From the NCBI GenBank assembly GCA_963677015.1, contig OY781533.1, positions 3,534,001-3,598,000 on the forward strand: a stretch of DNA of 64,000 nucleotides. The letters are read 5' to 3'. The notes under the pieces were generated by a model that saw only the letters and a program-made list of their open reading frames with translations, ran no database searches and was not told the origin of the DNA. The DNA is from G963556115 sp963677015. Lineage in GTDB: Bacteria; Planctomycetota; SZUA-567. Shown here piece after piece: positions 54,877 to 62,304 of this stretch (positions are counted from its first letter, which is position 1; each line of letters begins with the position of its first letter). The position numbers and the translations under genes were made by a program.

Positions 54877-57348
54877 GTGAAGAATACAGTTGAATTACTT
54901 GCTCCTGCCGGTTCTCAGGATGCAGCTCATGCGGCATTTGATTTCGGTGCCGATGCAATATATTTAGGTCTGCCCAGGTTCTCAGCCCGGGCAGAAGCTA
55001 TAAATTTTACTCAAGACGAATTTCTGGATGTCGTTGGTTACGCCCACCATCTCAATAAAAAAGTATATGTTACTTTCAATACACTAATTAAAGATAAAGA
55101 GCTCAAAGATGCTATCGAAATGCTGCAGCTTATCAGTATTTCACAGGCTGACGCGGTAATCGTACAGGATCTGGGAATACTCCAGCTAATACATGAACAT
55201 TTCCCGCAAATCAGAGTCCACGCCAGTACCCAGATGGCTATTCATAATCTAGCCGGTGCCGAGTATCTTAAAAACCTCGGAATCAAAAGAGTAACGCTGG
55301 CCCGGGAGTTGAGCCTAACCGAACTTAGCGAAATTGCAGACTGCGATATAGAGACAGAATCATTTCTGCATGGAGCTCTTTGCTATAGCTATAGCGGTTT
55401 ATGTATGTTCTCCTCAATGCAGACCGGCAGAAGTGCCAATCGCGGACGCTGCGCTTACTCCTGCAGAGAACTCTTCTCCTGTCCTGAGCTTGGCCTTAAC
55501 GGTCACGCTTTCTCACTTCGTGATCTCTCACTGACTACACATATACAGGAACTGCTGGATTCCGGCGTAGATTCTCTAAAGATCGAAGGCCGGAAAAAGA
55601 GCGCCCTCTATGTCGCCGCTGTTGTACGGTTATACCGGAGCCTGATTGACAATACCGCTTCTGAGAATCTGACTGAGCAGCATCTTCATGATCTAAAAAC
55701 TATTTTCAGCAGAGAGAGCACCCACTTTTTTGCCGATGGCGCAGCGGACAGTTGCGGCAGAGCGGAAAGCATCGACACCAAAGCTGTAGGACACCGCGGT
55801 GCGCCGATAGGCTCAGTTGAAACAATCAGCCGCCATGGCAAAGAGCAGCGGCTCGTCTTTACTCCCACCAAAGATTTTGAGAAACATGATGGCCTTCAGA
55901 TTGATATCCCTGACAGTGAACGACCTTACGGTTTTGCGGTTAATGAACTCTATACCGTCACAGAGGACGGAAAACATAAACCTGTATTCTGCATCGCCGG
56001 TTCTGAGACGGCAGCCGTCTCCCTACCCGCTGATCATCCTGAACTACCTCTGGGAGCACCGGTATATCTGGCGTCATCACAAAGGGTCAAACGCGAGCTG
56101 AAATGGCACACACCCAAACCCGGAGAATACCGCAAGCGCTATCCAGTCGATATCAAAATAGACATTGCCGAAAAGAGTATTGAGCTCACAGCGGCAGTAC
56201 ACGACGAAACAGCGGCAGAAACGCTGACAACCGGTATTCTATTTACTGCTGAAGAGACATTGTCTCCCGCCCGTAATCCCGAACAGAGCTTTGGTGCCGC
56301 AAAAAAAATATTCAGTAAAACCGGCGAGACGCCTTTCATACTCGATCAGCTGACACTACTCAACCGTACCGACCTGTTTATTCCTGCATCACTGCTCAAC
56401 CAGCTCCGACGCGAACTCTATGAAAAGCTAATCATAATACTGGAAGATTCCAGAAAAGAAAAGCTGCAGCAAATTCAACATTCTGTAACCTTAACTGAAG
56501 CGACCGAGAACAAATCAGAAGCTGCTGGAAACTGGATAATAAAGAGCGACAGTCCACTCTCGTTGCTGCACGTTGATCCTGAATATTCACAGAAGATACA
56601 CGAAGTAATTCTCGCCATAAATGAGAATACAAACTATCAGCTGCTGACAACCGAAATCAATAAAATACAGCATCTTTTCACACATGCAACTATTCGGATA
56701 GCTTTACCCGCAATCTGCCGTAACTCCAGATTACAGAACATGCATAAGATAATCCAGCATCTAACCTCCTCAGGCATATCACATTGGCAGACAGCAAATC
56801 TCTGGGGGCTGCAGATTCTTAACGCTTATGCTATAAAAGATATTACAGCAGCAGCAACTATCTACACACTAAATCACGCAAGTCACAAGATGCAGCAGGA
56901 ACTGGGCTTAAAATGGTCTACGCTCTGCATTGAAGATGAACTGGCAAACATAAAGCAGCTTTTAAGCCGGAAAAGCGGGCAGCTCTGCCTGACTGTTTTC
57001 CAGGATACTCCTCTCTTCATAGGTGAGGCCTGCAGTTACAGCAGTTTTAATAACGGCTGCAACGAAGACTGCTGCGAAATCAACCAGCACCGTGAATGGC
57101 GGGACAACAGAGGCAACAGCTATATCCTGAGCAAAAAAGGCTGCCGCTCCTATCTGATAAATAAACAGAGCTTCTCGCTTTCAGGTTATCTGCAAAACTT
57201 CACCTGCTGTCAACCGGATTACTATGAAATTGATTTTATTAATAGAAGCTATACCAGTGCCGAAATCAACCGCATACTGCAAAGTGTATTCATTAACGCC
57301 AAAATAGATAATACCCATACCGGAAATCTTTTGCGTATCCTGCAGTAA
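54877..57348 (+). CDS. U32 peptidase-family protein with long C-terminal region (RlhA-like)
   Basis: An 823-residue member of the U32 family with the larger DUF3656-type architecture. E. coli RlhA (653 residues), which hydroxylates a cytidine of 23S rRNA, is the best-known member of this form. The N-terminal TIM-barrel begins ELLAPAGSQDAAHAAF, and the signature EsFLHGALCYSYSGLCMFS, then GRSANRGRCAYSCR with its Cys cluster for an Fe-S site, is intact. The C-terminal extension ends with a second Cys-rich patch (NGCNEDCC, about residue 728). The start is GTG with GAAAGGG upstream. It lies 82 bases after the NifA-like gene with no terminator between, but a functional link is not evident. Confidence 0.88.
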   Translation: MKNTVELLAPAGSQDAAHAAFDFGADAIYLGLPRFSARAEAINFTQDEFLDVVGYAHHLNKKVYVTFNTLIKDKELKDAIEMLQLISISQADAVIVQDLGILQLIHEHFPQIRVHASTQMAIHNLAGAEYLKNLGIKRVTLARELSLTELSEIADCDIETESFLHGALCYSYSGLCMFSSMQTGRSANRGRCAYSCRELFSCPELGLNGHAFSLRDLSLTTHIQELLDSGVDSLKIEGRKKSALYVAAVVRLYRSLIDNTASENLTEQHLHDLKTIFSRESTHFFADGAADSCGRAESIDTKAVGHRGAPIGSVETISRHGKEQRLVFTPTKDFEKHDGLQIDIPDSERPYGFAVNELYTVTEDGKHKPVFCIAGSETAAVSLPADHPELPLGAPVYLASSQRVKRELKWHTPKPGEYRKRYPVDIKIDIAEKSIELTAAVHDETAAETLTTGILFTAEETLSPARNPEQSFGAAKKIFSKTGETPFILDQLTLLNRTDLFIPASLLNQLRRELYEKLIIILEDSRKEKLQQIQHSVTLTEATENKSEAAGNWIIKSDSPLSLLHVDPEYSQKIHEVILAINENTNYQLLTTEINKIQHLFTHATIRIALPAICRNSRLQNMHKIIQHLTSSGISHWQTANLWGLQILNAYAIKDITAAATIYTLNHASHKMQQELGLKWSTLCIEDELANIKQLLSRKSGQLCLTVFQDTPLFIGEACSYSSFNNGCNEDCCEINQHREWRDNRGNSYILSKKGCRSYLINKQSFSLSGYLQNFTCCQPDYYEIDFINRSYTSAEINRILQSVFINAKIDNTHTGNLLRILQ

Positions 57349-57383
57349 CAGTCAGCCGCCAGTATGCAGCCATACCGTAAAAA

Positions 57384-57468
57384 CAAGGTCTCAATCAGCT
57401 TTATAACCGAGTTCTTTACCGGTATATTTGCATTAACATACATACTACCCGATAGCTGATAGACCTTG
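57384..57468. repeat. Imperfect long inverted repeat in spacer
   Basis: CAAGGTCTCAATCAGCT (57384-57400) and AGCTGATAGACCTTG (57454-57468) are imperfect inverted copies separated by 53 bases. They could form a long hairpin at the 3' end of the U32 transcript or a small RNA. No T-tract follows. Confidence 0.35.
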
Positions 57469-57585
57469 ACAACTCAGATGCACCTGAATAAATTTATTTT
57501 TACTCAGTCAATAATTTCCTAACAACATCTGAGCTAATAATATATCATATAACCTTATATAACGTTTAAATATAAGGAGAATACC

Positions 57586-58023
57586 ATGACCCTTTCGTAT
57601 ATCCGGCTGCTTGTCGATAATTTTGATGAATGCTTTACCTTTTACAGTGAAATATTGGGTTTCAAAGTAACCTGGGGCAAACCCGGTGACAGCTATGCCT
57701 CATTTTCAGTCAATAGCCATACCGCGCTGTCAATCTTTATCTCTGAACTGATGTACAAACAACTGAATATTCCGCTTGTAGAAACAGCCGGTAATCCCCG
57801 ACAAGTCATATGTTTCGAAACCTCCGATGTCGATAGTAAATATCAGAAACTTCTCGCTGCAGGGGTTGAATTTATCAATAAACCCGCCACTATACCGGGC
57901 TGGGGCATAAGATGTGTGCATTGCTATGACCCGGCTGGAAATATACTGGAAATTAATCAGTTACTCCCACAGGAGCTATGGGCAGAAGATCTAGTCACCA
58001 ATAAACCTGATGATTATAAATAA
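57586..58023 (+). CDS. VOC/glyoxalase-family protein
   Basis: A 145-residue protein with the paired beta-alpha-beta-beta-beta modules of the vicinal oxygen chelate superfamily: YIRLLVDNFDECFTFYSEILGFKVTW in the first half and FETSDVDSKYQKLLAAGVEF with YDPAGNILEINQ in the second. The final Glu (LEI) is a metal ligand in the family; the first-strand position usually holding His or Glu is Arg/Leu here, so metal use is unsure. Members include glyoxalases, dioxygenases and antibiotic-binding proteins. AAGGAG lies 6 bases before the ATG. Single gene. Confidence 0.85.
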   Translation: MTLSYIRLLVDNFDECFTFYSEILGFKVTWGKPGDSYASFSVNSHTALSIFISELMYKQLNIPLVETAGNPRQVICFETSDVDSKYQKLLAAGVEFINKPATIPGWGIRCVHCYDPAGNILEINQLLPQELWAEDLVTNKPDDYK

Positions 58024-58065
58024 CTGCAAGCAGTAGAAAAAAAAATACTTTCACATCAAATTAAA

Positions 58066-58093
58066 TTGCAAAAAAAGTCCTAAGAGTGATAAT
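58066..58093 (+). promoter_or_regulatory. Promoter of tpx
   Basis: TTGCAA (58066-58071) and GATAAT (58088-58093) are separated by 16 bases. Transcription would start near 58100, within the dyad that follows. Confidence 0.6.
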
Positions 58094-58127
58094 ATGATTA
58101 TACGACTAATTTGGACGTATAATCATA
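58093..58127. promoter_or_regulatory. 12-bp inverted repeat at the tpx transcription start
   Basis: TATGATTATACG (58093-58104) and CGTATAATCATA (58116-58127) are perfect inverted copies separated by 11 bases. They overlap the predicted -10 box and start site, a place where a bound repressor would block transcription. The arms contain ATTATA/TATAAT as in PerR boxes, but the spacing differs. It could also form an mRNA leader hairpin. Confidence 0.6.
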
Positions 58128-58161
58128 ATATGCAACATTAAACTGAAAAGGAGATAATATT

Positions 58162-58659
58162 ATGGCTACTGTAACATTCAAAGGAACACCTTGCAATCTT
58201 TCAGGAGAACTACCTGCAGCCGGTTCTGCAGCTCCGGAATTTTCACTGGTAAATGGTGATCTTGCAACTATCACTTTAAAAGAATTTACCGGCAAAAAGG
58301 TTATTTTAAATATTTTCCCCAGTATTGACACCTCTGTATGTGCCACCTCTGTCAGGACTTTCAATAAAAAAGCTTCAGAACTTGCAAATACCGTTGTCCT
58401 CTGCATATCAAAGGATCTGCCATTTGCTCAGGGAAGATTCTGCGGTGCGGAAGGACTCAAGGACGTGATCACCCTTTCTGACTTCAGAACAGCTGATTTC
58501 GTTGATAAATACGGCCTACTCATTACTGACGGTCCGCTTGCCGGGCTGCTCGCCAGAGCTGTAGTTGTCATAAATGAAGAAGGCAAAATAACCTATACCG
58601 AACTGGTGCCGGAGATCGCTCAGGAACCTGACTATGATGCTGCTCTGTCAGCACTATAA
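58162..58659 (+). CDS. tpx: Thiol peroxidase Tpx
   Basis: A 165-residue atypical 2-Cys peroxiredoxin that reduces peroxides with thioredoxin. The family start MATVTFKGTPCNLSG is followed by the peroxidatic centre FPSIDTSVCATSVRTFN (Cys in TxxC) and the resolving Cys in LPFAQGRFCGAEG. The C-terminal YTELVPEIAQEPDYDAAL is typical of Tpx. Length is normal. AAAGGAG precedes the ATG. It is a single gene with its own promoter, dyad and terminator, so it is probably redox-controlled. Confidence 0.97.
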   Translation: MATVTFKGTPCNLSGELPAAGSAAPEFSLVNGDLATITLKEFTGKKVILNIFPSIDTSVCATSVRTFNKKASELANTVVLCISKDLPFAQGRFCGAEGLKDVITLSDFRTADFVDKYGLLITDGPLAGLLARAVVVINEEGKITYTELVPEIAQEPDYDAALSAL

Positions 58660-58700
58660 TCTCTATTGATATAGTTTCCAATCCCCATCCCCCAGTATCT

Positions 58701-58731
58701 TTGAAGCTCCTGTTTTTTGCAGGAGCTTCAA
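58701..58731. terminator. Terminator of tpx
   Basis: A perfect 12-bp stem TTGAAGCTCCTG/CAGGAGCTTCAA with a 7-base loop is followed by TTTTC on the plus strand. The right arm contains the stop codon of the convergent amidohydrolase gene. Confidence 0.85.
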
Positions 58732-59690
58732 TTTTCAAGTAACCGCAGCGCATTATCACGATAAATCTTACGCAACACATCCGCATCCAGATTCAGTCCC
58801 CGCACCTCAGGTCCTGACGGATAATCAGGCGCCACAGCATCAGGATCAATAATCATTGACGGTATAACCTCCGGGCTTTCAAATAAATGCCGCAATACCA
58901 TTAGCCGTGAACGATAATAATCTTCCTCACCATCACTGAGAAAAGTCACCAGATCACTGCCAAAATACAACCTGTCCTGAAATCTTTGTATAAAGGCCCT
59001 GCTCTTTACTACATCCCTGCCGAGCTCCCTGACAATCCATTTAGTCGCACTTAAATCCAGAGAATAATTTGGGTAACGCTCCAGTAACTCCGCCAGAAAA
59101 TCCAGCTCTTCCGGATAGCCACCGAGATGCGCTCCTACTACCTGCAGCTGCGGACAGCTTCGCAGAATATTCTCCACCGGTCGAAGATAATCCCGTTTTT
59201 CGCCGACAACATCCGGATCAAAAAACTTAGGCCACCAGCCGGAAGGCTCGGCAATATGAATATACACAAATAACCCCATAGCCGCTACTTCCTGCAACAC
59301 TTCAAGCATATACGGATGATCAATCCAGATCTCCGGCCGACCTTCCTTACAGGTAGTACGAAGTTTCAAAGCTGTCAAACCCTCTGACCTCTCCTGCTCT
59401 ATACGCTGCACTTCCTCTCTAATCCAGCTTTTTGCCGAATTTTTCTCGGGCAGGCGCAACCACTCAATTGGAAAAAAGAACCCCTGATGCTCCGCAGTTA
59501 AACGCTGCGAAGTTGTCCAATGCAGCATTGCACCTGCTCTGACAATACCGTATTCCCGAGCGATCCGCATATATTTCTCATCTTCTGCGGTACCGTTTAC
59601 ATGCATATGAAAATCGATTATTTCACACACAGGCTCAGCCGGAGGCTGGTAACAGAGCTCACGATACTCAGCAATTATACTTTTATGCAT
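58728..59690 (-). CDS. Amidohydrolase-family metal-dependent hydrolase
   Basis: A 320-residue TIM-barrel protein of the amidohydrolase-2 group. The metal-binding motif at the end of strand 1 is IDFHMHVNG (HxH). VYIHIAEPSGWW and VVGAHLGGYPEEL give the later His residues, and FGSDLVTF the catalytic Asp. Relatives include decarboxylases and lactonases acting on aromatic or sugar acids, and the substrate cannot be told here. A long basic/acidic helix around residues 85-105 is unusual. Its stop codon lies inside the tpx terminator hairpin. Single gene. Confidence 0.82.
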   Translation of the reverse strand: MHKSIIAEYRELCYQPPAEPVCEIIDFHMHVNGTAEDEKYMRIAREYGIVRAGAMLHWTTSQRLTAEHQGFFFPIEWLRLPEKNSAKSWIREEVQRIEQERSEGLTALKLRTTCKEGRPEIWIDHPYMLEVLQEVAAMGLFVYIHIAEPSGWWPKFFDPDVVGEKRDYLRPVENILRSCPQLQVVGAHLGGYPEELDFLAELLERYPNYSLDLSATKWIVRELGRDVVKSRAFIQRFQDRLYFGSDLVTFLSDGEEDYYRSRLMVLRHLFESPEVIPSMIIDPDAVAPDYPSGPEVRGLNLDADVLRKIYRDNALRLLEN

Positions 59691-59797
59691 AACTCAACCT
59701 TACACTAATGCCTGAATAATTTCTGATTAAAACTACTCACTCCCTCTATATTATAACCATCCAGTGGCTGCAGCCAATAATCCGGATATAAGAAGAA

Positions 59798-59834
59798 CAA
59801 AAAAATGCAGAGAAGAGTTTAGTCTTCCCTGCAT
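59798..59834 (-). terminator. Terminator of the DegT aminotransferase gene
   Basis: A 12-bp stem ATGCAGAGAAGA/TCTTCCCTGCAT (one G-U pair on the minus-strand RNA) with a 6-base loop leads on the minus strand into seven T residues, about 27 bases after the stop. Confidence 0.88.
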
Positions 59835-59860
59835 CATAAATAGTTATTTCAACCTTAATT

Positions 59861-60970
59861 TCAGGCGTAAAATTCCTTAATTACACTCACGACCTCACAA
59901 ATTTCCGCATCTGTAAGCTCAGTGAAAATAGGAAGAGACAGACAGCGTTGTTCAACATCCTCAGCAACCGGGAAATCACCCTTACTGTAACCCAGATCCT
60001 GAAAACATTCCTGTTCATGGAAAGATACCGGATAATACATATCACAACCTATCTTATGCTCCTGCAGACACTTGAAAAGCTCATCACGTTTCTCGGCAAG
60101 AATAGTAAACTGATTATAGATATGCCTGTTCTCACGTTCTACCGGAAGTTTAATATTACCTTCAAGACCGGCTTCAGCCATCAGCTCACGATACCGTGCA
60201 GCATTGGCCGCTCTACCGGCACTCCACTTATCCAGATATTTTAATTTTATACTTAGAATAGCCGCATGGATTGCATCCATTCTAAAATTACCACCTATCA
60301 TTTTGTGATAATATTTTGGATTCATACCATGATTTCTCAACAGTGCCAGCTTCTCGGCAAAAGCGTCATCATTGGTTGCAACCAGGCCGCCGTCACCAAA
60401 AGCGCCAAGATTCTTACTGGGGAAGAAAGAATAACAACCCGCTATTCCGAATGATCCCGCACGCTTGCCTTTATATTCCGCTCCAATTGACTGCGCCGCA
60501 TCCTCAACAATAGCCAGATTATGTTTATCCGCGATAGCCATTATAGTATCCATCTCGGCACACTGTCCGTAAAGATGAACTACAATTATAGCTTTTGTAC
60601 GGGGTGTTATCTTGTCTTCGATAGCAGCAGGATCAATATTGAATGTATCAGGATCAATATCACATAATACCGGAGTAGCTCCAAGACGGGCAATCACACC
60701 TACAGTAGCAAAGAAAGAAAAAGTTGTAGTTATAACCTCGTCACCAGCACCAATATCTAGCCCCATAAGTGATACCAGTAATGCATCGGTACCTGATGAG
60801 ACACCCAGAGCATGCTTACAACCGCAGTATTCCGCCGCACTCTTCTCAAAAGCTGCCAGCTTTGGACCACCGATATAGTAACCGCTGCGGGCAACCTCAA
60901 TTATTTCCTGTTCTACTTCATCCTTAAAATCCTCATACTGTCTCTTAAGGTCTAATAATGGTACCGCCAT
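59861..60970 (-). CDS. DegT/DnrJ/EryC1/StrS-family sugar aminotransferase
   Basis: A 369-residue fold-type I PLP enzyme that aminates nucleotide-linked keto sugars. The N-terminal VPLLDLKRQYEDFKDEVEQ is typical, followed by GVSSGTDALLVSLMGLDIGAGDEVI. The PLP lysine is in SFFPSKNLGAFGDGG. The C-terminal half holds NFRMDAIHAAIL and the family-ending LPIFTELTDAEI. It resembles WecE/DegT-type enzymes such as UDP-2-acetamido-2-deoxy-3-keto sugar aminotransferases used for O-antigen or capsule sugars. No other sugar-nucleotide gene is adjacent. AGGAG lies 7 bases before the ATG. Confidence 0.92.
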   Translation of the reverse strand: MAVPLLDLKRQYEDFKDEVEQEIIEVARSGYYIGGPKLAAFEKSAAEYCGCKHALGVSSGTDALLVSLMGLDIGAGDEVITTTFSFFATVGVIARLGATPVLCDIDPDTFNIDPAAIEDKITPRTKAIIVVHLYGQCAEMDTIMAIADKHNLAIVEDAAQSIGAEYKGKRAGSFGIAGCYSFFPSKNLGAFGDGGLVATNDDAFAEKLALLRNHGMNPKYYHKMIGGNFRMDAIHAAILSIKLKYLDKWSAGRAANAARYRELMAEAGLEGNIKLPVERENRHIYNQFTILAEKRDELFKCLQEHKIGCDMYYPVSFHEQECFQDLGYSKGDFPVAEDVEQRCLSLPIFTELTDAEICEVVSVIKEFYA

Positions 60971-61020
60971 CTTGCTCTCCTAAAAAATCTATTAATAATA
61001 TTATTTCAATAATACGTCAA

Positions 61021-62130
61021 TCAGCTCCAATCAGCAAATTTTTTCAGCCTCTCAATAATCGGCAGATGCTGGGTGCATTCATTCTCACAAATACCGCATG
61101 CGACACAATCCTTATAAGTATCACGAGATCCTACAAGTCTGCCCCAGTTATACTCATGATCCATCTGCTTCTTCATTCTTTCATCATCTTTACCAAATAA
61201 ATGATGTTCATTATATACCTGCATGTAACTCGGCACATCAATTCCCTGCGGACACTTGTTACAGTAACCGCAACCGGTACAGACAGAATTCATATTCTTT
61301 CCTATCTGCTCCCTGATTTCTGCAATCTCTTCAGGGGTGAAAGCCTCTCCGGTATCGGCAATCCTGCACGCCGTATCAATATGCTCACGCGTAGTAAAAC
61401 CATTGAGTGTTACGGTAATCTGCGGACAGCAGATCATAAAACGCAACGCTGACTCGGTCACACTCATTCCGTCTTTAGCCAGAAATGACAGTTCCTGCTC
61501 ATGTGTTGGAATAGCACCACCAGCAAGTGGATTCATCGCCACGACTCCGCAGCCGCTTTTATAAGCAGCTTCCACACCATCCCAGCGATACGGAAAATTC
61601 AAAATATTTGCGCCAAGCAGTACCCCGGCAAACTTACCGGTCTCTATTATCTGCTTTATTTCACCACCACTCTGATGTGAGGAAAATACAATATTCCTGA
61701 CCAGTCCTTCTTCCTGACATTTCAGTAAACCCTCATATAAGCCATCAGGTTTGACTGCAGCCTCATAATGCGCCATCTCCCGCAGACACCAGACATGAAA
61801 GAAATCAATGTAATCAATACCCATTACTTTGAGTGATTTTTTTACCGCATCTATTCCCTGCTGCGCAGTCTGTGCTACCGTCGGCATAATTTTTGAAGTG
61901 ATAAAAACTTTATCTCTAGGCAGGTGCTTCAGACCTTCGCCGAAAATAGTCTCGCTCTTATCGGAGCAGTATCCCGGCGCAGTATCAAAATAATTGATAC
62001 CTTTATCAAAAGCATACTCAAGAAGTTCTGCAGACTTTACTATCGATTCATTTTCAACATCAAATCTCATTCCGCCGAATCCGACAGCCGAGACCATACA
62101 CCCGGTAGTACCATATTCGCTATACTGCAT
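61021..62130 (-). CDS. Aldo/keto reductase with C-terminal 4Fe-4S ferredoxin domain
   Basis: A 369-residue two-part oxidoreductase. Residues about 1-260 are an aldo/keto reductase barrel: GFGGMRF, the catalytic Tyr/Asp region INYFDTAPGY, and FHVWCL in place of the usual His motif. Residues about 275-369 carry ferredoxin-type cysteines CTGCGYCNKCPQGIDVP and CVACGICENECTQHLP, enough for two 4Fe-4S clusters. Such enzymes are common in anaerobes and may use ferredoxin instead of, or besides, NADPH. AGGAG precedes the ATG. It is followed 50 bases later by the DegT gene on the same strand. Confidence 0.93.
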   Translation of the reverse strand: MQYSEYGTTGCMVSAVGFGGMRFDVENESIVKSAELLEYAFDKGINYFDTAPGYCSDKSETIFGEGLKHLPRDKVFITSKIMPTVAQTAQQGIDAVKKSLKVMGIDYIDFFHVWCLREMAHYEAAVKPDGLYEGLLKCQEEGLVRNIVFSSHQSGGEIKQIIETGKFAGVLLGANILNFPYRWDGVEAAYKSGCGVVAMNPLAGGAIPTHEQELSFLAKDGMSVTESALRFMICCPQITVTLNGFTTREHIDTACRIADTGEAFTPEEIAEIREQIGKNMNSVCTGCGYCNKCPQGIDVPSYMQVYNEHHLFGKDDERMKKQMDHEYNWGRLVGSRDTYKDCVACGICENECTQHLPIIERLKKFADWS

Positions 62131-62304
62131 GCATTTCTCCTCTAACCTGCTCCTCAGGCCATGTTATGATGTTAGACATCACAAACAGATAAAATTATAT
62201 CGATTTGATTTTATTTTTAAAGCCATAAAGTATTTTTTTACTTTATAAATTATACAAAACCGGATTTTTAATACCATTAACATCTAAAATATTTTAAAAC
62301 CCTG

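Noticed and set aside
58093..58127. PerR box at tpx
   Set aside because: The arms contain ATTATA/TATAAT, but PerR sites have two 7-base arms around a single base; here the arms are 12 bases with an 11-base gap.
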